NCBI GenBank assembly: GCA_964459305.1
Contig: CAYWNA010000003.1
Span: 96,951-160,950, forward strand
DNA length: 64,000 bases
Direction of reading: 5' to 3'
Source: CAYWNA01 sp964459305
GTDB taxonomy: Bacteria > Planctomycetota > Planctomycetia > Pirellulales > Pirellulaceae
Shown: piece by piece, positions 25,942 through 33,518 of the stretch
Layout: the number at the start of each line of letters is the position of its first letter
Numbering within the stretch: position 1 is the first letter of the stretch
Position numbers and translations under genes: made by a program
The notes under the pieces: model-generated
What the model was told of the DNA's origin: nothing
The model's database searches: none
What the model saw: the letters and a program-made list of their open reading frames with translations, nothing else

Positions 25942-26961
25942 ATGATACTTCTGCGTACGGCGATGAGACTTCGTCATGGATTACTGCTGCTCTTGGTCTT
26001 CGCTTCTACTTGCACGATCTCGCTGCATTCCGCCGCTTCGGACGCGGAAGTGCAGAAACCCCAGGCCGCTGCCAGTGACTGCGACTGTCCGTGCGCGGCA
26101 CGAACTCAAGATGCCATTTGGCTGGTAAGCACAAGGCATTTGGGATGTCCCAGCCATTACGATCCGAACAACCCTGATTTCCAGGTAATGCGGTACGATT
26201 CGCAAGCAGGTTGGGAAGATTCTGAGCTTGAAGCGTTCCTGGACACAGATGATGCGCAGACGACCACAGCAGTATTCGTCCACGGCTATCGCATCGACTG
26301 GTGCACGGCCTTCGAGCGTGGCATGATGGCGTACCGCTCGTTGGTGAGCTGTTTTGACGATCCGCGGCCAATTCGTTTCGTCATCTGGTCCTGGCCCAGC
26401 GCTCCGTCCGGAAGGCCACTGCGCGACGTACGAGCGAAGGCGGCGCGTTGCGATCTCGACAGTCACTACTTGGCCTGGTTCCTTTCGCGGTTGGCCCCCG
26501 ATACGCGCGTCGGACTGCTGGGCTACAGCTACGGCGGACGCATCGTATCCGGCGCGCTGCACTTGATGGGCGGAGGAGAGATCCTGGGATTCGGCCTGGA
26601 CGACGCCAAACCGAAAGCAAACCCAGCGCCGCGCGCCGTTCTATTGGCTGCGGCCTTGCACAACTACTGGTTGCTGCCAGACCGTTATCACGGAAAGTGC
26701 GTCTCGCATGTTGATCGCATGCTCGTGCAATACAATCCTTGCGATCGAGTGCTCCGGATGTACCGGCTGTTGGATCGATGCGCTGCCGCTGAGGCCCTGG
26801 GCCGCACGGGTTTCCCGTGGCTGGCGGACCTGGACGAAAATGCGTCACGAATCGAGCAGCAGAACGTTAGCTGCGAAGTCGGAGACGAGCACAGTTTGCG
26901 AGCCTATCTTGCCTCGCCCAGTGTAATGAATGGCCTTCGGCAGTACGTTCTGTGGCAGTAA
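25942..26961 (+). CDS. exported alpha/beta-hydrolase family protein
   Basis: About 339 residues with an N-terminal signal-like helix (RHGLLLLLVFASTCTISLH). The hydrolase fold is shown by TTAVFVHGYRIDW (oxyanion strand, HG motif) and the nucleophile elbow GLLGYSYGGRIVSG (GxSxG). A His late in the chain (DEHSLRAYLAS) may complete the triad. Many Cys residues (CDCPC, SCF, KCVSH) suggest disulphides in the periplasm. The start is uncertain: GTG 25891, ATG 25942 and ATG 25963 are all in frame, and 25942 gives the best signal peptide. The substrate is unknown. It has its own transcription unit, divergent from the lipoprotein gene. Confidence 0.75.
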   Translation: MILLRTAMRLRHGLLLLLVFASTCTISLHSAASDAEVQKPQAAASDCDCPCAARTQDAIWLVSTRHLGCPSHYDPNNPDFQVMRYDSQAGWEDSELEAFLDTDDAQTTTAVFVHGYRIDWCTAFERGMMAYRSLVSCFDDPRPIRFVIWSWPSAPSGRPLRDVRAKAARCDLDSHYLAWFLSRLAPDTRVGLLGYSYGGRIVSGALHLMGGGEILGFGLDDAKPKANPAPRAVLLAAALHNYWLLPDRYHGKCVSHVDRMLVQYNPCDRVLRMYRLLDRCAAAEALGRTGFPWLADLDENASRIEQQNVSCEVGDEHSLRAYLASPSVMNGLRQYVLWQ

Positions 26962-26988
26962 GATTCGAGTGACAGGGCATCCCCGTTC

Positions 26989-27112
26989 GGGCGCAGGAAT
27001 GGGTTTTGTAGCTGAATTCGCAAGAATGTCAGACGGAATACGCCCTCACCGCCTGAATTCTTGCGAATCCAGCTACGAGTTTCGTCGACGAATCCTTGCG
27101 TCCCGCAACCCC
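26989..27112. repeat. palindromic repeat, family C, copy 2
   Basis: Starts with GGGCGCAGGAATGGGTTT. The inner arms 27007-27031 and 27053-27076 carry GTAGCTG-ATTCGCAAGAAT and its complement. The right end contains the complement of GGATTCGTCGACGAAAC, shared with the copy at 43601-43663. It lies just after the hydrolase stop codon and could form its transcript end. Confidence 0.85.
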
Positions 27113-27278
27113 GTCCCCGCGCCCTCCCCATTCGCCTTCCTACCTTTTCCCCGATTCATCACGAGAGTATAAGGGTATAGTAGCGGTATGCCGTGAGACA
27201 CGCTGTCTGATCGCTACTGCGATTCGGTCCAGGGGCCCAGAAGCACAGGTGGTCTTCTTTCCGGGAGAGCTTCTTTCC

Positions 27279-28619
27279 ATGCTATACCATCCGCGGACAA
27301 GTCTGACCTGTAGCCGAACTCGCCAGAGTTTGGTTTTTCCCTACGCAGACCAAAGTCTGGCGACTTCGGCTACATGCGGAAAAGCGTCAATCCTGGCCGC
27401 GGGTGGTATATGTCGGATCCTGTCAGCTGCGTTCGTCGTGGCGTTGGTGGTCCTTGCTGACTGTGTGCAGAATGTCTATGCTTGTCCTTTCTGTTCGGCC
27501 GTCTCGCAGACGATGAGCGAAGAGATTGGGACGATGGACGCCGCAGTCGTAGCGAGCTTGGCGGCCGTGCCATCACCGCAGGCCGGCGATTCGGTAGGCA
27601 ACGAAGTCCCAAAGGCGACGTTTGAAATCACGGATGTGGTCAGAGGCAAATCGCACCTGGGCAGTACGAAGGCGATCGAGGCGATCTACTTCGGTACGGT
27701 CAATACCGGCGACAAGTTCCTTATTATGGGGGTGGATCCGCCTCGGATCGCCTGGTCAACTCCGCTCCGGGTATCCGACCGAGCAGTCAAGTATCTTTGC
27801 AGCCTCGAAGGACTGCCCGAGAAGGGTGTGGAGCGCCTAACGTTCTTCCAGGACTACTTGGAGGACGAAGACAAACTTCTCTCGCAGGACGCCTATGACG
27901 AATTCGCCAGGGCTCCTTACAAGGAAGTGAAAGACCTTGCGAAAGAGATGGATCACGACCAAATTGTGGCGTGGATCAAGAATCCCGAAATCCCGGTGAG
28001 CCGCCGCCGACTCTACTTCGTGATGCTGAGTGTCTGTGGCGGGCCGGATGATCTGCCCATGCTCGAGGAAATGCTCGAATCGGAAGATCGCAAGGTCAAA
28101 GAGGGATTGGATGCCATGGTGGGCTGCTACCTGCTCCTGACCGGCGCGCGTGGGATGCCGCTTGTCGAAGACCTGTTCCTGAAAGACCCAAAAGCCGAAT
28201 ATGTCGATACGTATGCTACGATCATGGCATTGCGGTTTCACGGGACGGAAACAGACGTCATTCCGCGGCAACGAATCCTAGCGGGCCTGCACCTCGTGCT
28301 GGACCGACCTCAACTGGCTTATCTGGTGATTCCCGACTTGGCTCGGTGGGAAGACTGGTCGCAAATGGAACGTTTGGTCAAGATGTTCAAGGAGGTAGAT
28401 GAGAAATCCAACTGGGTGCGCGTGCCGGTAGTCAACTACCTGCGAGCCTGTCCGAAGCCGGCGGCAAAACGTTACATCGAAGAGCTGAAGAAGATCGATC
28501 CGGACGCGGTCAAACGGGCGAACACGTTTTTCCCATTCGGCGGCGTCGTCTCGCCGGGCGGTGACAGCCTGTCGCGAGCAGCTCCCAGAAATCGAACATT
28601 TCCCACAACAGCGGCGTAG
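27279..28619 (+). CDS. secreted hypothetical protein with a repeat element inside its 5' coding region
   Basis: 446 residues from ATG 27279, with GGGAG 11 bases upstream. A hydrophobic export segment (LSAAFVVALVVLADC) is followed by VYACPFCSAVSQTM, where the mature protein probably begins. The body starts with a beta-rich part (ATFEITDVVRGKSH, FLIMGVDPPRIAW) and turns alpha-helical with HEAT-like units (DLPMLEEMLESEDRKVKEG, LARWEDWSQMERLVKMF). A family D palindrome (27310-27373) lies inside the frame, before the export segment, and adds about 21 residues without breaking it. A start after the repeat has no ATG. Function unknown; related planctomycete proteins share the ACPFC beginning. Confidence 0.7.
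   Translation: MLYHPRTSLTCSRTRQSLVFPYADQSLATSATCGKASILAAGGICRILSAAFVVALVVLADCVQNVYACPFCSAVSQTMSEEIGTMDAAVVASLAAVPSPQAGDSVGNEVPKATFEITDVVRGKSHLGSTKAIEAIYFGTVNTGDKFLIMGVDPPRIAWSTPLRVSDRAVKYLCSLEGLPEKGVERLTFFQDYLEDEDKLLSQDAYDEFARAPYKEVKDLAKEMDHDQIVAWIKNPEIPVSRRRLYFVMLSVCGGPDDLPMLEEMLESEDRKVKEGLDAMVGCYLLLTGARGMPLVEDLFLKDPKAEYVDTYATIMALRFHGTETDVIPRQRILAGLHLVLDRPQLAYLVIPDLARWEDWSQMERLVKMFKEVDEKSNWVRVPVVNYLRACPKPAAKRYIEELKKIDPDAVKRANTFFPFGGVVSPGGDSLSRAAPRNRTFPTTAA
27310..27373. repeat. palindromic repeat, family D, copy 1 (inside a reading frame)
   Basis: Arms 27310-27333 and 27350-27373 are 24 bp with two mismatches (GTAGCCGAA-TCGCCAGA-TTTGG). A second copy with arms 40023-40046 and 40066-40089 shows it is a dispersed element. 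This copy is read through in frame near the 5' end of the gene at 27279. Confidence 0.85.
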
Positions 28620-28676
28620 TGTGGGCAGATGACGTTGTGATAATGATTGTCAGTGATATCGAATTGAGTATTGAGT

Positions 28677-29351
28677 ATGAGTACCGAAACCTACGTGGAA
28701 ACAGAACCTGCCACTGAGGAATACTATCCGTATCGCGCCATCAGCAAGGCAGCAGTCGTATCGCTCGTCTTCGGCGTGATGTCGTTGTCCGTGGCCTTGT
28801 CACCCGTCCTGCTTTTCCTTCCGGGCGTGAGCATCCTGTTCGGCCTCATCGCCTTGTCCAATATCCGCCGGTACCCGCGCGAGTTGACTGGACGGCCGGC
28901 AGCCCTAGTTGGCACCGCTTTGAGCGTTCTTCTCCTGATCGGTGGAACGGCGCTGCACATCTACATCTACGCCACCGAGGTGCCGCCGGGCTACGTCCGC
29001 ATTTCCTTCCGCGAGCTCCAGCCAACCGACGAGGCTCCACATTTGCCGGTTTCTCCCAGGGCTTTGGAGCTGAACGGGAAGAAGGTCTTTGTCAAGGGTT
29101 ATGTCTATCCGGATGGTCAACAGTACAATATCACAAACTTCATTCTCGTGAGGGACATGGGCACATGCTGTTTCGGCGGCAAGCCGCCATTGGCCCATAT
29201 GATCGAGGTGTCGTTACGGGCTCCGAACTATGTCGACTACGCGATGCGAAAACGCAAACTCGCCGGCGTCTTGACCGTCGACACGAGACTCAAACCCGTT
29301 GAGAAACTCGGCGGCGTCTACTTCCGGCTTGACGCGGACCACGTACGATGA
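28677..29351 (+). CDS. membrane protein with DUF4190-like helices and DUF3299-like domain
   Basis: 224 residues from ATG 28677 (TTG 28671 is also in frame). The N-terminal part has two or three membrane helices in a DUF4190-like pattern (AVVSLVFGVMSLSVALSP, LLFLPGVSILFGLIALSNIRRY, AALVGTALSVLLLIGG). The outer domain begins with a conserved-looking strand (LNGKKVFVKGYVYPDG) and contains FILVRDMGTCCFGGKPP, reminiscent of DUF3299. The CC pair could bind metal or form a disulphide. The downstream GT-C gene follows within 10 bases, so the two probably form an operon. Confidence 0.7.
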   Translation: MSTETYVETEPATEEYYPYRAISKAAVVSLVFGVMSLSVALSPVLLFLPGVSILFGLIALSNIRRYPRELTGRPAALVGTALSVLLLIGGTALHIYIYATEVPPGYVRISFRELQPTDEAPHLPVSPRALELNGKKVFVKGYVYPDGQQYNITNFILVRDMGTCCFGGKPPLAHMIEVSLRAPNYVDYAMRKRKLAGVLTVDTRLKPVEKLGGVYFRLDADHVR

Positions 29352-29358
29352 CCGTGAA

Positions 29359-30978
29359 GTGATCGATCTCCCACAAGGCAACTCGCCGGACAGCACCTGG
29401 CCGCAACGGCGCGCTTTCCGCCCAGCCCTGATACTGCTTGGGCTGATCGTCGGTTGGGCAACTCTACTCCGAGTCCTGCAGGCGGGCGAAAGCCTCTGGC
29501 TCGACGAGCTTCACACGGCATGGACCGTTGCGGGGGGAGTCGATGCAGTTTCCTGGCGGGCAACCATCGGTAATCACAGTCCATTGTACTTTCTGCTTGT
29601 ATGGTGTGCCGCAAAAACGATCGGGATGGACGAAGTAGCATTGCGATTGCCCTCGCTTGTTGCGGGCGTTGCTCTGGTGCCCCTCCTCTATTGGTCTGTC
29701 TGCCGATGGACGGGTCGCGCTTCGGCTGGAATTCTGGCCGCGCTGTTGGTATCCGTGGATAGGAACTGCATCTTCTATGCTCAGGAAGCGAGGCCCTACG
29801 CCTTGGTTCAACTGTTCGGGCTAATCCACGTCATGCTTTTCAGCCGGTTGCTGTACGCTCCTGACGTCAGGAAGCGAATCGGGTTTGTGGCCATCGGGGT
29901 CTTGCTATTCTATTTGCATTACACGACGGCTCTGCTGTTCGTAGCGGAGTTGGTTTACTACGCGGTGCTTCACCTGCGCAAGGCCTGGCGGCCGCCATAT
30001 CGGCCGTGGCAGTTATCGATTGATCTCGGATTGCTGTGCGTTTGCTGCCTGCCCGCGGCGCCCCACCTGGTACAAATTGCCGCCCGAAGGGGAAACTGGG
30101 CCATGTTCATTCAGAAGTGGCCGCCGTGGATGGTCCAGCACTGGTTCCCCTTGTGGACGTATCTTTGGATACCTATCGCCGTTTGGTCAGCGGCGACCGT
30201 GATTCGTTGGCTCTGGCGGAGGCTGTCCGGCGGTCCTGATGGTCAATGCCCAAGCAAGCACCCGGCGATCAGTCACGTGGACACTCGGTTTTTCTTGTTA
30301 GTGTTGTGCTGGATGGCGGTGCCCCTCGCCGTCGCGTGGGCGACTACCAAGTTCGATTTGGCCCGGCTTTTCTTCCCGCGGTATGTCATCGTCACAGTCC
30401 CGGCACTGATCGCGTTTGCGGGACTCTGCTGTGCCGTCTGCCCCGGCAAGCTGGCGCGGTGTATCTGCATGGTGGTCGTACTGCTGGCCGCGATACACGA
30501 AAGCGGGATAGTCCGCCAATATGATCGGGACCGTCGCATTATCGGCGATCGCAATCAGGACTGGCGATCGGCTGTGCGAGCTCTGAATGAAAGGGCAGCG
30601 AACGGCCGGGCACCGGTGTTTGTGCGGAGCGGGCTAATCGAAGCAAACGGTCTGCGCAAGAGCCACGACCAGCGTTTGCGAGAGTACTGCCTTCTGCCGG
30701 TGCTGGGCATCTATCGCTACGAGGGAGATCTGGACACTTTGATCCCGCTGCCGACGACGGGCACCGGAAAGCTGGACGAAGCACATCGGCAATGCATCGT
30801 CAACGCAGGGGAAGCGTGGTTTCTTCTGGCGGGAGCGCCGGAGAATGTGGAGCCAGATTTGCTGCGTGGGTGGGAGAAGTACGGCGTCCGACCGGACGTC
30901 AGCAAGCCACAACGGTTTGGGGGCGTCAGCGTGCTGAAGTTGGTGCTAGTTCGCGACGACCTGCCTGCGGCTCGATAG
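29359..30978 (+). CDS. GT-C family membrane glycosyltransferase (ArnT/PMT-like)
   Basis: About 539 residues with roughly 10-11 membrane helices. The first luminal loop carries the catalytic acidic motif (ESLWLDELHTAW). A later loop has AQEARPYALVQL, as in ArnT/PMT-type transferases that use lipid-linked sugars, followed by LARLFFPRYVIVTVPALI. A soluble C-terminal domain of about 160 residues begins near QDWRSAVRAL. GTG 29359, 8 bases after the upstream stop, is the likely start; the frame is open back to 29299 inside the previous gene. Its last 33 bases overlap the convergent S41 protease gene. Acceptor and sugar are unknown. Confidence 0.82.
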   Translation: MIDLPQGNSPDSTWPQRRAFRPALILLGLIVGWATLLRVLQAGESLWLDELHTAWTVAGGVDAVSWRATIGNHSPLYFLLVWCAAKTIGMDEVALRLPSLVAGVALVPLLYWSVCRWTGRASAGILAALLVSVDRNCIFYAQEARPYALVQLFGLIHVMLFSRLLYAPDVRKRIGFVAIGVLLFYLHYTTALLFVAELVYYAVLHLRKAWRPPYRPWQLSIDLGLLCVCCLPAAPHLVQIAARRGNWAMFIQKWPPWMVQHWFPLWTYLWIPIAVWSAATVIRWLWRRLSGGPDGQCPSKHPAISHVDTRFFLLVLCWMAVPLAVAWATTKFDLARLFFPRYVIVTVPALIAFAGLCCAVCPGKLARCICMVVVLLAAIHESGIVRQYDRDRRIIGDRNQDWRSAVRALNERAANGRAPVFVRSGLIEANGLRKSHDQRLREYCLLPVLGIYRYEGDLDTLIPLPTTGTGKLDEAHRQCIVNAGEAWFLLAGAPENVEPDLLRGWEKYGVRPDVSKPQRFGGVSVLKLVLVRDDLPAAR

Positions 30979-32634
30979 ACGGCTACGAGCGAATTGCAGA
31001 GCCGCATTCAGCACCGTGTCTTCCGGCTTCGGCACGTCGGCAGCCTGCCCCTCAGTCACGGGCTTCTTCGCCATCTGGACTGTCATGTCGGGATAAACAC
31101 CGCGGTTGCTGATTGCCTTTCCGTTGGGGGAAAAGAACTTGGAAGTCGTGAGACGAACGCCGGCCTTCGACTTGTTGAGGGAAAAAATTCCTTGAACGCT
31201 GCCCTTGCCGTAGCTTCGCTCGCCGAATACGGTACCGCGGCGGTGGTCGCGAATGGCTCCGGCGAAGATTTCGCTGGCGCTGGCGGTATCGCCATCAATC
31301 AACACGATTAGCGGAACATTCCACGTTCCCACGGAGTGTGCTCGATAGTCGAAATCCTCGTGCGAGTTCCTGCCTCTGGTCGATACGATATTGCCCGAGG
31401 ATACGAACTTGTCAGCCGCATCCACAGCCGCCGGAAGCAGCCCGCCGGGATTTCTACGCACGTCGACGATCAGGCTTTGCATGCCTTGCCGGTGGAGGTT
31501 CCACAAGACCGCATCCAAATCGCGGCTGGTCGTCTTCTGGAAGTTCGCTAAGCGCATGTAAGCTATTTTGTACTCTTTGTCGGCGATTTTGGCGTCTTCG
31601 ATGCTGGGGACCTGCACGCGCCGTCGCACCAGCTGGATTTTTCGCACGCCGCCTTGCGCGTCGACCACGCTGATATCCGCAGCACTGCCTTCTGCGCCTT
31701 TCAATAGATCGGCGGCTTCGTCCGTCGAGATATCTGTCGTCGAAACCCCATCGATTTCGACGATGCGTTCGCCACCGCGAATTCCCGCCTCGTCGGCCGG
31801 GCTGCCGGATATCACACTAATGATCGCCAGCGACTGCTGTTGCGCCTTCAGTTCGATACCCAGACCGACGAAACTACCTTCGATCTGATTGAGCACGTCG
31901 TCGAGCTGACTGCCGGTGAGGAAGCATGAGTACGCATCCAGACCGCACGCGGCCCCACAGACAAACTCCATAATGGTCGCAGTAGGCCGCAATCCGATTT
32001 GCTGAGCGGCGATATTGGCGACGTTGGCCGCAACTTCGTGGACCTGACGTCGACTGCGGATTTCCGTCACTTCCATGCGCCGTCTGATCTCGTTCTTGAA
32101 AGCGTTCACGGTTTCGACCGGTGCCCCCAACTCGTTTCGGCTGCGGAAGCACGCTCGCGTGAGGGCGATGTCCAGGGCGCCAGTACCGCGACGGGCCACC
32201 TCGTGCCAATCGGGTTTCGTGTAGTAGTGCGATTCGATCTTTTCCAACACTTCGGTGTACAAGTCCAAGGCCTGCTGCTGCGTCATCGAGTTCAACGACG
32301 CGAGGTAGCTCTGGTCTTCGTACCGCCGGCCCAAATCGAAGTGGGTGCGTGCGCGGGTCAAGCGGTCACGCAAGTCACGCCGGTCGGGAAAGGTCCGCAG
32401 CGCGCCTTCATAATGGGACAGAGCTTCGCCCCATCGCTGCTGGGCTTCCAGTTCATGTCCGTGCTCCAGCAGGCGTTCGAAACCCGCTTCGTCGGCCATC
32501 GCTTCGGCCGGAATCAGCACCTGGGCAGGCAGACTGGCTGGGATCAGCGTGATTACCGCAGCCAGAACACAGCAAAAGCAAACCTCGGCGATCCGCAGAG
32601 TTGGCGCGCGCAGGGATAGCCACTGTTTTCGCAT
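30946..32634 (-). CDS. S41 (CtpA-like) C-terminal processing peptidase with TPR-like N-terminus
   Basis: About 562 residues with a signal-like N-terminal helix (VCFCCVLAAVITLIPASLPA). A helical TPR-like segment follows (ELEAQQRWGEALSHYEGALR), then a long helical region, a PDZ domain (about 260-345, GLGIELKAQQQSLAIISVI, IRGGERIVEIDG) and the S41 catalytic domain. The catalytic Ser lies in DGDTASASEIFAGA and the Lys in RSYGKGSVQG, as in CtpA/Prc. Periplasmic proteolysis of unfolded or tagged proteins is the family role. ATG 32634 is preferred over 32646. It is convergent with and overlaps the GT-C gene by 33 bases. Confidence 0.92.
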   Translation of the reverse strand: MRKQWLSLRAPTLRIAEVCFCCVLAAVITLIPASLPAQVLIPAEAMADEAGFERLLEHGHELEAQQRWGEALSHYEGALRTFPDRRDLRDRLTRARTHFDLGRRYEDQSYLASLNSMTQQQALDLYTEVLEKIESHYYTKPDWHEVARRGTGALDIALTRACFRSRNELGAPVETVNAFKNEIRRRMEVTEIRSRRQVHEVAANVANIAAQQIGLRPTATIMEFVCGAACGLDAYSCFLTGSQLDDVLNQIEGSFVGLGIELKAQQQSLAIISVISGSPADEAGIRGGERIVEIDGVSTTDISTDEAADLLKGAEGSAADISVVDAQGGVRKIQLVRRRVQVPSIEDAKIADKEYKIAYMRLANFQKTTSRDLDAVLWNLHRQGMQSLIVDVRRNPGGLLPAAVDAADKFVSSGNIVSTRGRNSHEDFDYRAHSVGTWNVPLIVLIDGDTASASEIFAGAIRDHRRGTVFGERSYGKGSVQGIFSLNKSKAGVRLTTSKFFSPNGKAISNRGVYPDMTVQMAKKPVTEGQAADVPKPEDTVLNAALQFARSRLSSRRQVVAN

Positions 32635-33161
32635 TATGATTCCCACGATCGTTAGAGCAGGGGCGAGGGCCAGCCGCGCGAAGCACCGCCTTGACGGATC
32701 AAGGGGCAGGCCGCGCGCGGCGGCCGCGCCGTCTCAGGATGTCAATTAAACCGAGGTGGCCGAGAGGATTTTGGGGGCTTCAAGTTCCGGCCACCTGAAA
32801 ATAGCTCACGTTTTGCCCGTTGGCAAAAAATCAGCAAGAGTTTTCGCGTTCGTAACCCGCATCGCCCGGATAATCCAATCGCGGGTGATTCGGTTAGTCG
32901 CATTAGCGTGTCTGTGGTTGCGAAAACCCAATGCGCTGATTGCGCATCCTGTCGCAGCGGTACGTCTTGGACCGACCATCCCGTGGGCGTCAGAGCAATA
33001 GTATGCATGTCCACCTGCCCAGGCAAACCGCCGGCTCCAGAAAAAACCGCTCTTTTCCGCTAGTCTCGATACGCCACCCTCAATGGGCTGCTTGATACGA
33101 ATCGGGAAGAGAATTACGATAATCAGCGGCTCACCAGTCAAAACCTACATGGAGTTGACGA
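32635..33161. other. long intergenic region with several short hairpins upstream of the STAS gene
   Basis: No convincing coding frame is present. Visible inverted repeats are AGGTGGCC 32754-32761 with GGCCACCT 32789-32796, TTTTGCC 32811-32817 with GGCAAAA 32822-32828 around a 4-nt loop, and ATGCGC 32931-32936 with GCGCAT 32942-32947. It lies between divergent genes and so must hold both promoters. It could also contain a long 5' leader or small RNA for the STAS/GspE operon, but I cannot distinguish these. Confidence 0.4.
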
Positions 33162-33518
33162 ATGAAGTTGTCCATTCAATCGGAGGAAGGGAACATCACC
33201 CGAGTTGAAGTGACCGGCGAGGTCAAACAGAAAAGCCTTGCCGAGTACGACGACCCGCTTGCGGAACTGCTGGGCAGTGCCTGTTACCGGGGCAAAGTAC
33301 TCCTTGACTTGGGAGGTGTGGAACTGCTCGATTCCAGCGGCGTTGGCTGGCTCCTTACCTGCCACAAGCAGTTTCGCACACAAGGAGGAGCGCTGGTGCT
33401 CCACTCGGTATCGCCGTTTGCACGCGACGTATTGAAAATGCTGAATATGCACCTTGTTCTCAAGATAGCCGACGACGAAGCCGCCGCCCGTAAAGTCGCC
33501 CAGGGGGACAACTCATGA
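33162..33518 (+). CDS. STAS-domain anti-anti-sigma-like protein
   Basis: 118 residues, one STAS domain of the SpoIIAA/RsbV type. A conserved strand-turn-helix (KVLLDLGGVELLDSSGVGWL) carries Ser58/Ser59 at the position phosphorylated by anti-sigma kinases, followed by GGALVLHSVSPFARDVLKM. In partner-switching systems such proteins bind an anti-sigma kinase and are reset by RsbU-type phosphatases; one is encoded at 14684-15877. Its stop overlaps the ATG of the next gene (ATGA, 33515-33518), so it is translationally coupled to a GspE-type ATPase. This suggests control of a secretion or pilus motor instead of a sigma factor. Confidence 0.88.
   Translation: MKLSIQSEEGNITRVEVTGEVKQKSLAEYDDPLAELLGSACYRGKVLLDLGGVELLDSSGVGWLLTCHKQFRTQGGALVLHSVSPFARDVLKMLNMHLVLKIADDEAAARKVAQGDNS

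Noticed and set aside
32754..32796. tRNA-like sequence (GGTGGCCGAGAGG...TTCCGGCCACC)
   Set aside because: Too short (about 43 bases) and without an anticodon arm or T-arm; it is a simple hairpin.
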